Shown piece by piece: positions 1 to 6,524 of a stretch of 33,719 nucleotides of DNA. Position numbers and translations under genes: made by a program. The first letter of the stretch is position 1, and every line of letters begins with the position of its first letter. This DNA comes from Nitrospira sp. SB0677_bin_15 (GTDB lineage Bacteria; Nitrospirota; Nitrospiria; Nitrospirales; UBA8639). The notes below the pieces were generated by a model. The model searched no databases. It saw nothing but the letters and a program-made list of their open reading frames with translations, and was not told the DNA's origin. The stretch spans positions 1 through 33,719 of the forward strand of contig VYFB01000122.1 of assembly GCA_009842645.1 (NCBI GenBank), written 5' to 3'.

Positions 1-41
1 ACCCTCTACCTCCCCTACCCCCGCCTTACAAAAGAGGGGAA
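1..41. repeat. Edge repeat of C- and G-runs
   Basis: The left edge is a C-rich run followed by a short spacer (TTACAAAA) and a G-run. It resembles the fold-back at 7832-7852, which has the same central TTACAAA between C- and G-runs. No gene is visible here. The window may start in a dispersed repeat, which would fit a contig edge. Confidence 0.4.
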
Positions 42-50
42 TTAAAAAAA

Positions 51-90
51 CTCCCTCTCCCCTGGAGGGAGAGGGTTGGGGTGAGGGGGA
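51..90. repeat. Dispersed fold-back repeat (CCCTCTCC...GGAGAGGG type)
   Basis: A C-rich arm (CCCTCTCC) is followed after a few bases by a complementary G-rich arm (GGGAGAGGG) and the tail TTGGGGTGAGGGG. A variant with the same tail pattern lies at 5842-5879. The two copies suggest a small dispersed intergenic repeat family. The remaining bases up to 176 hold no gene. Confidence 0.6.
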
Positions 91-176
91 GGAAAGCGTC
101 AATGAATTTGTAAAAACAGTCGTACGGGGCTCAGTGACGGAAGGAGGTCGGGGCTCTACGTGAAGATGTTTTTACC

Positions 177-695
177 ATGCGGAATTTCAACACCCGGTTT
201 CGGCTACGCGACACCGACCGGCAGATACGGCTGGTGTACACGTGGTTTTTGCTCCTCATGTTCGTGGGATTCGTCTTCACCTTTATCTGGGCGCACAGCA
301 TGACCGACCTGACACCAAAAGGCATTGCCCTCCACTATCGCGGGTCCCCTGAAAATTTCGGCGAGCCCATGTCCTTCGGGCAACTGGCTGAAACCACGCA
401 TTTTCACATATTTACAATGCCCGTCGTGTTCCTGATCATGGTACACGTCCTGTACCTGACCATGGCCAGCCCTCTCGTGAAAATGTTGACCACGTGGGTC
501 GCGTTCACCGGCGTGACGCTGGATCTCGTCTCACCGTGGCTGATCACCTACGTGTCTCCCCTCTTCGTGTTAACCCTGTTGACCGGGGACGTGCTCATGA
601 CGATTACGTTTTTAATCATGTTTGCCATTCCCATGTACGAAATGTGGATCTTGAACTTTCCCCTTATGATGCGAAAAGGTGACGATACGGAATAA
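177..695 (+). CDS. Uncharacterised four-helix membrane protein
   Basis: I do not recognise a named family. The 172-residue protein has a basic, polar N-terminus (residues 1-20), then four predicted membrane segments at about 22-40, 78-98, 101-123 and 128-153. The 40-residue loop between helices 1 and 2 carries YRG (54-56) and leads into a THFH motif (74-77). With His90 in helix 2, this could form a metal or haem site, though that is inference. I have a general memory of similar small membrane proteins in Nitrospira and deltaproteobacteria but no function for them. ATG at 177 is the only usable start in the frame, which opens after a stop near 133; no convincing ribosome binding site precedes it. 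It is the only plus-strand gene in the window and converges on glnD. A terminator follows at 742-778. Confidence 0.75.
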   Translation: MRNFNTRFRLRDTDRQIRLVYTWFLLLMFVGFVFTFIWAHSMTDLTPKGIALHYRGSPENFGEPMSFGQLAETTHFHIFTMPVVFLIMVHVLYLTMASPLVKMLTTWVAFTGVTLDLVSPWLITYVSPLFVLTLLTGDVLMTITFLIMFAIPMYEMWILNFPLMMRKGDDTE

Positions 696-741
696 ACGAC
701 CTGATTGCTCAGTTGAGTAGAGCCAGAGACCATGCGTCCAG

Positions 742-778
742 AGCCCAAGCGTGCCATATGCATCCTTGGGCTTTTTTT
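742..778 (+). terminator. Intrinsic terminator after the membrane protein gene
   Basis: Perfect 8-bp stem AGCCCAAG (742-749) pairing with CTTGGGCT (765-772), a 15-base loop, and seven T residues. It lies 46 bases after the stop codon of the plus-strand gene and points the right way to end it. Confidence 0.85.
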
Positions 779-782
779 GTTG

Positions 783-846
783 AGGGAGTGGGAATAACTC
801 ACTCCCTGATGCCGGGAGGCAATCTCCTCCTGACAAGCCTCCCGGC
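783..846. repeat. Two tandem perfect hairpins between convergent genes
   Basis: First hairpin: AGGGAGTG (783-790) with CACTCCCT (800-807). Second: GCCGGGAGGC (811-820) with GCCTCCCGGC (837-846). A run of C residues follows directly. Neither hairpin has a T-run on either strand, so they are not textbook terminators. They may still stop or stabilise the glnD transcript arriving from the right. Confidence 0.55.
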
Positions 847-893
847 CCCCCCCCGTTCATCCGTGAAAAAGAGAAGGAACGAAACGCAACGTT

Positions 894-3662
894 TCACCCT
901 GCGTCGTCATCTTGCAAAAACAGGTCGACCCGTTCTTGCAGTTTCGTTTGAATGGATTCACGCGTCCCGGCGTCTTCGATTTTGTTGCCGTTGCGTTCTG
1001 TGACGTGAAACACGTCCACGACCTGGTCGAGACGTGTTCCGATCTTGGCCGAGTGGACTGAGATCTCGAGTTCATACAACGTTTTGGCGATCTCATGCAG
1101 TAGACCCTGCTTGTCATCGGCAAACACGTCGATCACGGTGAAGTGGTCCGACGTCTCATTGTCGATTTTGACTTCCGTGGGATGCCGGCGAATCGGCATG
1201 CGGCGACGGAATGACACGCGTTGATTCTGCTTCATAAACGCTTCGATTGAAAGTTCACCCTTCAATACGCTGACAGTCGCCTTCTCTACTTTTTCCAGCC
1301 TCGCCGGCGTGGGTTCGCCGCTGAAATCGTGATCCTTGACCAAAAACGTATCCACCACAATGCCGTCCGGTCTCGTCACGATCTGGGCATCAAGCACACG
1401 CAGGCCCTTGGCAGCCAACACGCCCGTCACTTTCATAAAGATCCCGGACGCCACGGACTCGAAGGCAATGAGCGAATACTCGCACACTTTCAATTCGCGG
1501 TTGTAGGTCGATTCGACCCTGGGACGTTCCAGGGTCAAGGACCGGATGGCGGACAGGTGGGCGATGATTCGATCTTTCGCCGTTCCGGAAAGGTAGCGCG
1601 CCGGAAAGGCTTGCAATTGACTCCTGACCCATTCGCGGTTCGGAGCACCCTGCCCCCCGGTCGCCTGCCCACCTGCTTCAACGCGAGAGAGGCTCACTTC
1701 CCAAGCCGCCATGACCTCGTTTGTCACTAGCTCGACGTCCGAAGCGAATCCCACCTGCTCGCCTTGTCCGGACACCTCAGGAAGCGACAGAAAATAGAGT
1801 TCGATCAGCAACGCCTCTTTCCATTTGGTCAGCATGTCCGGCCCTACCGCCGCAATGTCCGCGGCCGTCAGGAGCAGGAGTTGTTTCAAGCGTTCGGGAC
1901 TTTCCACGGCCCGACAAAACGTCTGCCGCACTTTTTCATCATGCGGATCACGTCGAAAGGCAGTTTTCGCCATCAGCAGGTGCTCATGAACCAGAAACTC
2001 CAGGGTCCGGGCTTCTTGTGCGTCAAGTTTCAATCTGAGGGATACGTCCTGGGCGATCTTTTTGCCGACTTCACTGTGGTCTTCAGGGAGACCTTTTCCT
2101 ACGTCATGAAGCAGCACGGCCAAGTGCAGGAGATCTTTCTCTTGAATCTCCTGGTAAACCGTACCCAACCTTCCGGGTTGCTTCCCCAACGTCTCGACTT
2201 TTTTCACGGCCATGAGGCTGTGTTCGTCCACCGTATATTTGTGGTATTGGTTGAATTGCATGAGACCCCGTACACGACCAAAGGCGGGAATCAGTTTTTC
2301 CAGAACGCGGGCCTGATGCATCAACGTCAAGGTATCGGCAACTGCATCGGGTCCCGACAATATTTCTCGAAATCGAAGGCTCACGGCCGGGGAGGCAAAC
2401 AGGTGGTCGGGCATGCTTTCCATGTGGCGATGAATTTCTTCCAGCACAAGACCGTCAATCGGCACTCCTTGTTTTTGCGCGACCTGAAAGAGGCTCAAGA
2501 GACGTTCCGGGGCATCAAGGACCTGCATGAGTTTGTCGTCATGGATGGACACCCTCCCGTCAACCGTTTGAAAAAAGCCGTCGACCAACGGAGACGGCCA
2601 CAGTCGTTTGAGGCGAGTCCAGAGATTTGCGGAACCTGCACGCTCCACGAAGCGCATCGCGCGCTGATGAATGCCGGTGGTCAGGCGATAATACTGCTGC
2701 ATGAACTGTTCAACGCCCAGCAGGTGCGGTTCATCGTGATAACCGAACTCCTCGGCCATGCGCACTTGTTCGTCGAACGACAGGATTTCCTGGGCGCGCC
2801 CCGCGCCCAAATGAAGCACGGCGCGCACCTTGAATAGAAACTCTCTCGCTTCGAGCAAGGCCGTATAATCCTGATGCGCCAAGACTCCACGATCGACCAG
2901 CCCCTGCAACGTGACGGCCTGATACCGGGCCATGCCAACCCATTGCAGCAAGTGAACGTCTCTTAACCCCCCTTTGCTTTTCTTGACGTTCGGTTCCAGG
3001 AGAAACACAGTCTCTCCGAATTTGGCATAGTCCTGTTCCCGCTCTACGAGTTTCTCACGGATGAAATTCCCTACTCGTCTGCCCAACACGCGCTTGGCAA
3101 ACCGTCGCTGAAACTCTTGAAAGACGACCGCGTTGCCGACTAAAAACCGTGACTCCATCAGCGCAGTTTTGGCCGACAGGTCCCCTTCTGCCACGACCAT
3201 GCAATCGTGAATCGACCGAACACTATGACCCACCTGAAATCCCAAATCCCACAAGTGGTGAAAAACCTGCTTCGAGAGGTCCTGGGCAAGCGTTTCACCG
3301 CCGGCGCGATACAGCATCATGACATCGATATCGGAATACGGCGCCAGTTCATGGCGCCCGTATCCACCCACGGCCACCAGACAACAGTGCTGCATGCCCG
3401 AGGACGCATCGCCGCTCCGCTGCCTGATCACACTTCGATACCTGCCGATCAGGACCGTATCCACGAGGGAGGTAAAATCTGACACGACTTCTATCCCGGA
3501 CGCTCCTGCGCGCAATCGCCCGAGCATACCTTCGCGACGCGCGTCGAGGACGGCTTGTGTAGAAGGCGCACCCGATTGAAACAAATCCACTGTTTGTTCC
3601 ACGTGTTCCTGATTCACGAACGTCTTGGTATGAAAATAGCCAACGACACCCTTATTTGTCAT
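894..3662 (-). CDS. glnD: Bifunctional [protein-PII] uridylyltransferase/uridylyl-removing enzyme
   Basis: GlnD senses glutamine and uridylylates or deuridylylates PII, controlling nitrogen assimilation. The 922-residue protein has the whole family architecture. The nucleotidyltransferase motif GGYGRHELAPYSDID is at 99-113. The metal-dependent HD hydrolase domain has YHKYTVDEH at 473-481 and LLHDVGKG at 517-524. Two C-terminal ACT domains lie at about 728-795 and 840-915. Length is close to other GlnD proteins. The start is uncertain: ATG at 3662 lies inside a palindromic repeat (3657-3740) and has no good ribosome binding site. GTG at 3617 is an alternative and would still precede all conserved sequence. 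The ATG overlaps the stop of a short upstream reading frame (ATGA), so coupling is possible. nadE lies 184 bases upstream on the same strand. Confidence 0.95.
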   Translation of the reverse strand: MTNKGVVGYFHTKTFVNQEHVEQTVDLFQSGAPSTQAVLDARREGMLGRLRAGASGIEVVSDFTSLVDTVLIGRYRSVIRQRSGDASSGMQHCCLVAVGGYGRHELAPYSDIDVMMLYRAGGETLAQDLSKQVFHHLWDLGFQVGHSVRSIHDCMVVAEGDLSAKTALMESRFLVGNAVVFQEFQRRFAKRVLGRRVGNFIREKLVEREQDYAKFGETVFLLEPNVKKSKGGLRDVHLLQWVGMARYQAVTLQGLVDRGVLAHQDYTALLEAREFLFKVRAVLHLGAGRAQEILSFDEQVRMAEEFGYHDEPHLLGVEQFMQQYYRLTTGIHQRAMRFVERAGSANLWTRLKRLWPSPLVDGFFQTVDGRVSIHDDKLMQVLDAPERLLSLFQVAQKQGVPIDGLVLEEIHRHMESMPDHLFASPAVSLRFREILSGPDAVADTLTLMHQARVLEKLIPAFGRVRGLMQFNQYHKYTVDEHSLMAVKKVETLGKQPGRLGTVYQEIQEKDLLHLAVLLHDVGKGLPEDHSEVGKKIAQDVSLRLKLDAQEARTLEFLVHEHLLMAKTAFRRDPHDEKVRQTFCRAVESPERLKQLLLLTAADIAAVGPDMLTKWKEALLIELYFLSLPEVSGQGEQVGFASDVELVTNEVMAAWEVSLSRVEAGGQATGGQGAPNREWVRSQLQAFPARYLSGTAKDRIIAHLSAIRSLTLERPRVESTYNRELKVCEYSLIAFESVASGIFMKVTGVLAAKGLRVLDAQIVTRPDGIVVDTFLVKDHDFSGEPTPARLEKVEKATVSVLKGELSIEAFMKQNQRVSFRRRMPIRRHPTEVKIDNETSDHFTVIDVFADDKQGLLHEIAKTLYELEISVHSAKIGTRLDQVVDVFHVTERNGNKIEDAGTRESIQTKLQERVDLFLQDDDAG

Positions 3663-3740
3663 TCCGAGCGAAGCGAGGAATCTCTCCCTCGATAACCCAG
3701 CGCCTCAACGACGAGATCCTTCGCTTCGCTCAGGATGACA
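3657..3740. repeat. REP-like inverted repeat overlapping the glnD start
   Basis: Two 27-base arms (3657-3683 and 3714-3740) match in inverted orientation at 23 of 27 positions, with a 30-base spacer. The core is GAGCGAAGCGA. A third related arm lies at 7926-7952. Read as protein, such repeats give the familiar spurious peptides of the type ILSEAKDL and SSLRSE. The assigned glnD ATG (3660-3662) falls within the left arm. Confidence 0.8.
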
Positions 3741-3766
3741 ACTTGTACTATTTTCATTTCTTGGTG

Positions 3767-3785
3767 TGCAGGCCGCAAGCCTGCA
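3767..3785. repeat. Short perfect hairpin between nadE and glnD
   Basis: TGCAGGC (3767-3773) pairs perfectly with GCCTGCA (3779-3785) around a 5-base loop. It lies 62 bases after the nadE stop codon in transcript order, without a T-run. It may protect the nadE 3' end or belong to the adjacent repeat. Confidence 0.45.
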
Positions 3786-3846
3786 TGAAGGATTCCTGTG
3801 CCGTTGCTATCTATCACGCTCCCGATTTCCTCCTGAACATTGTTCG

Positions 3847-5628
3847 TCAATGCTTGACGTATCGATTGGTGATCGGCATCCGCCGATCCTTCCCCAATGC
3901 TTTTTGCGTGATCTTGATCCCGATCGGAGCTTGACGACGTTTGTATTCACTACGATCGACCATGGCCATCACGTGCTTGACGGTTTGCAAGGGAAAACCC
4001 CTGCCGACGATTTCCTGAAGAGAACAGTCTTGTTCGACGTACGCTTCCAGAATGGGGTCAAGGACTCCATAAGGCGGCAACGCGTCCTGGTCGATTTGTC
4101 CGGGCTTGAGTTCGGCCGACGGCGCACGGTCGATGACCCGTTGAGGAATCACAACCCTGCCGTGGGTATCAACGGCCTTCAAGTTCCGGTACCGTGCCAG
4201 GTCATACACCAGGATTTTGGGGACGTCTTTGATCACGGCAAAACCGCCGGCCATATCTCCATACAAAGTGGCATACCCGACGCTCATTTCGCTCTTGTTG
4301 CCGGTGGTCAGAACCAAGTGGCCGAACTTGTTGGACAAGGCCATGACAAGGGTACCACGGATGCGCGCCTGGAGATTTTCTTCCGTGACGCCGGACGCGC
4401 GTTCTCCGAACGTCGGAGACAGGGCCCTGACGTATTGCTTCCAGAGACGTGTAATCGAAAGAGTCAATAACTCCACGCGTAGAGCCTTCATCAGGGCCTT
4501 GGCGTCGCTGTGGCTTTCCCGCGAGGTAAACGGTGAAGGCATGAACACCCCCGTCACCCGGTCGAGGCCGAGGGCATCGGCGGCAATCACCGCAGTCAAG
4601 GCCGAATCAATTCCTCCGCTGACCGCGACTAACACGTGCCGAAAACCGTTCTTCCTCACGTAGTCGCGAACCCCCGTTACCAGGGCCTGATAGATTTCTT
4701 CCAAATCATGAGGCAAGTCTCGATTTTTCAACGGCACTGGCTTTTTCGTTTTCCGTTGCTCCACCGAAGACAGTCTGACTCGCTTAACGGGATACTGTTG
4801 ACTGGCCCGTGTTTTCCGACCAGCCGGACGCGCTCCTCCATCGAAAAACAAGTCGGCCACAAGCAACTCTTCTTCAAAGGCTGCGGCACGCGCGACGACC
4901 TGCCCCTTTCGATCGACAATCATACTGTTGCCATCAAACACGACTTCGTCTTGTCCTCCGACCATGTTGGTGTAACTCACCACCACGTTATTCTGCTTGG
5001 CACGTTCCGCCAACATGCGTTGCCGCGTTCTGACCTTGCCCACGTGATAGGGGGAGGCGTTAATATTCAGGATCAATTGCGCGCCGCCGACGGCCACCTG
5101 ATCGCAGGTAGGCCCACCGGCGTACCAGATATCCTCACAAATGTTCACGCCGAACCGCACTCCCCGGATTTGACAGACCAGGGCTTTTTGACCAGGCGAA
5201 AAATACCGGCTTTCATCAAACACCCCGTAATTCGGCAGGAACGTTTTTTGACAGGTGGCCGCGACCTGCCGATCATGAATCACCGCGGCCGCGTTGAAGA
5301 CCTGCCGGAGCCCCGAGGGAACAACGAAGGATGCTCTCTCCCGCGGACGAGTCTTTCCTCCCCCTTCAACGTATCCGACGACCACGGTGAGGTCCCGGCA
5401 CTGAGTCGTCAACCACCGGAGAGCGCGAGCCGTGTCGCGGAGAAAACTCGGCCGCAAGACCAGATCTTCCGGCGGATAACCCGTGACGGCCAATTCCGGG
5501 AAGACGACAATATCCGCTCCCGCCCGACGAGCGTCCTTCACCCACGAGCCTATCGCACGCACGTTCCCATCCACGTCGCCCACGACGGGATTCATCTGAA
5601 CCATGGCAATTCGGCAAGTTCGCATCAT
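3847..5628 (-). CDS. nadE: Glutamine-dependent NAD(+) synthetase
   Basis: Makes NAD from deamido-NAD, ATP and glutamine in the cytoplasm. Residues 1 to about 265 form the nitrilase-type glutaminase domain, with the catalytic triad visible as Glu45 (FPELAVTGYP), Lys128 (CQKTF) and Cys164 (NICEDIW). The C-terminal synthetase domain carries the ATP pyrophosphatase motif SGGIDS at 337-342. The reading frame stays open to 5685, but the extra 19 residues look non-coding and overlap a hairpin. ATG at 5628 (or the adjacent ATG at 5625) is preceded by AGAGGG at a suitable distance and starts just before the conserved RIAMVQMNP. This gives 593 residues, somewhat longer than many bacterial homologues. 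An intrinsic-terminator-like hairpin ends directly at the start codon (5629-5665). Confidence 0.95.
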   Translation of the reverse strand: MMRTCRIAMVQMNPVVGDVDGNVRAIGSWVKDARRAGADIVVFPELAVTGYPPEDLVLRPSFLRDTARALRWLTTQCRDLTVVVGYVEGGGKTRPRERASFVVPSGLRQVFNAAAVIHDRQVAATCQKTFLPNYGVFDESRYFSPGQKALVCQIRGVRFGVNICEDIWYAGGPTCDQVAVGGAQLILNINASPYHVGKVRTRQRMLAERAKQNNVVVSYTNMVGGQDEVVFDGNSMIVDRKGQVVARAAAFEEELLVADLFFDGGARPAGRKTRASQQYPVKRVRLSSVEQRKTKKPVPLKNRDLPHDLEEIYQALVTGVRDYVRKNGFRHVLVAVSGGIDSALTAVIAADALGLDRVTGVFMPSPFTSRESHSDAKALMKALRVELLTLSITRLWKQYVRALSPTFGERASGVTEENLQARIRGTLVMALSNKFGHLVLTTGNKSEMSVGYATLYGDMAGGFAVIKDVPKILVYDLARYRNLKAVDTHGRVVIPQRVIDRAPSAELKPGQIDQDALPPYGVLDPILEAYVEQDCSLQEIVGRGFPLQTVKHVMAMVDRSEYKRRQAPIGIKITQKALGKDRRMPITNRYVKH

Positions 5629-5665
5629 AAAAAAACGCCCTCTTCCCATCCAGGGAAGGAGGACG
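5629..5665 (-). promoter_or_regulatory. Terminator-like hairpin abutting the nadE start
   Basis: On the minus strand an imperfect stem (5653-5665 with 5636-5647, loop of 5 bases, inner pairs CCC/GGG and TT/AA) is followed by seven T residues and then the nadE ATG. Its 3' arm includes the AGAGGG that serves as ribosome binding site. It could be an attenuator, a translation-masking stem, or the terminator of an upstream transcript. No known NAD riboswitch was recognised. Confidence 0.45.
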
Positions 5666-5701
5666 CCTTTGTCCAACACCATCAAGCAATCGTCTTCGGA
5701 T

Positions 5702-5731
5702 CTTGTACCAACGACCCAAACAACCTGTCAA
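5702..5731 (-). promoter_or_regulatory. Possible sigma-70 promoter for nadE
   Basis: On the minus strand TTGACA (5726-5731) is followed after 18 bases by TACAAG (5702-5707). The -35 box is perfect and the -10 box is weak. It would give a leader of roughly 65 bases containing the hairpin at 5636-5665. This is sequence pattern only. Confidence 0.3.
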
Positions 5732-5841
5732 GAATGCCTGTCAGTTAATAACCTCCTCGCCCCTTGAGACTTGTCTTTTATCTTTCTCTGTCATCTTCGA
5801 CATCTTTAATCGAGGATCCAGTACCTTTTGTCTTTTCTTAA

Positions 5842-5879
5842 CCCCCTCGCCACTTGAGGGAGAGGGCAGGGGTGAGGGG
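5842..5879. repeat. Dispersed fold-back repeat, second copy
   Basis: C-rich arm, ACTTGAGGGAGAGGG and the tail GGGGTGAGGGG resemble the element at 51-90. About 25 bases further, CCCTGAGTTTGTCGAA (near 5900) resembles another widespread intergenic repeat motif. From about 5740 to 6010 I see repeats and no gene. Confidence 0.55.
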
Positions 5880-6011
5880 TCCCCAGTGGATCGGGTTAGC
5901 CCTGAGTTTGTCGAAATAGGTGGCAGTGCCACGTCATACAAGATTTCGGATGAGCGAGCAGACAGGCGACGCTTCGCTCCTCGGACCGACGGAGTTCCCG
6001 AGCTTCTCTCG

Positions 6012-6116
6012 TCAAATTTGCTTGAGCATATGGTCGTAGTCCGCGTGCGAACCGATCCAGAACCACAACATGCCCGCCTCGTCGCGCTTACCGACGGCTC
6101 GATAATTCTTCGTGAT
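6012..6116 (-). pseudogene. C-terminal remnant of a RelE/ParE-family toxin
   Basis: On the minus strand codons from 6116 to the stop at 6012-6014 read ITKNYRAVGKRDEAG, then MLWFWIGSHADYDHMLKQI. This matches my memory of the C-terminus of RelE/ParE-type toxins, which typically end in YRALGxRDG...WFWIGSHxxYD. Only 34 residues remain and the upstream two thirds of a normal toxin of about 90 residues are absent. The frame is closed by a TGA four codons upstream. The fragment overlaps the end of the antitoxin remnant in another frame, as expected after an internal deletion. A GTG at 6122 could start a 36-codon peptide, but it would lack the fold. Confidence 0.7.
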
Positions 6117-6315
6117 GCGCACGGGTCAGTCCCTTACGGTCTTCGTCGTCGGCTTGGACCGCAAGTTGTTCGAGCACGTCGGGCGAGTTGGCGAACGCCA
6201 CGTCCCAGCGCGCGTCATCTTCGATCTCGTCCAGAATCAGGGTCGCAATGGCATTCTGCCGGTCCGCAGGCAGTTGCCGCGCCCGGGCTATGGCTTTGTC
6301 AAACGGTTCGCTCAT
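6088..6315 (-). pseudogene. Truncated antitoxin remnant
   Basis: ATG at 6315 is preceded by a good GGAG ribosome binding site. The 75-residue product starts MSEPFDKAIARARQLPADRQ and continues IATLILDEIEDDARWD, resembling small antitoxins paired with RelE/ParE toxins. I recall this from related TA loci and did not search. After EDRKGLTR the frame runs into toxin sequence in the wrong frame and ends as AHHEELSSRR. The normal C-terminal tail and the toxin N-terminus therefore appear to have been lost in one deletion. It might still make a DNA-binding antitoxin fragment, but the pair cannot work as a normal module. Confidence 0.65.
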
Positions 6316-6463
6316 AAAGAACTCCGTCTCCAGACGACTCCGAATCGGTCCACAACGTTCATGGGCCCGACAAACCGCTCTGAATATAAGCTTGCTTCCG
6401 CTCTTCGTCAAGCCAATGTATAGGTCCAACACCCTCAAGGGGCGAGGGAGTAAAAGACACTGG

Positions 6464-6484
6464 CTCCCCGATCGGGGTCGGGGA
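6464..6484. repeat. Palindromic CCCCGATCGGGG repeat, copy 1
   Basis: CTCCCCGATCGGGG followed by TCGGGGA. The 12-base core CCCCGATCGGGG is a perfect palindrome and the outer bases allow an alternative longer stem. A near-identical copy lies at 7894-7919. The two copies flank the GAF-GAF-ANTAR gene. Confidence 0.7.
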
Positions 6485-6524
6485 TGGCAGGAGGAAAAAA
6501 GGTGGAAACAATATTTGTTGTTCC

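Noticed and set aside
1764-2837. Long open frame on the plus strand (357 codons) opposite glnD
   Set aside because: It lies wholly antisense to well-supported GlnD domains, has no recognisable domain, and its composition (rich in His, Gln and Arg) is that of a reverse-complement shadow.
3659-3850. 63-codon minus-strand frame between nadE and glnD as a protein gene
   Set aside because: Half of it is translated palindromic repeat (ILSEAKDL and SSLRSE peptides). Kept only as a possible coupling frame for glnD.
4636-5748. Plus-strand open frame of 370 codons opposite nadE
   Set aside because: Antisense to the catalytic motifs of NadE, no ribosome binding site, and shadow-like composition.
5640-5760. 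Possible tRNA upstream of nadE, suggested by the hairpin and T-run
   Set aside because: I tried to fold the minus strand here and found no cloverleaf, no T-loop GTTCRA motif and no conserved D-loop.
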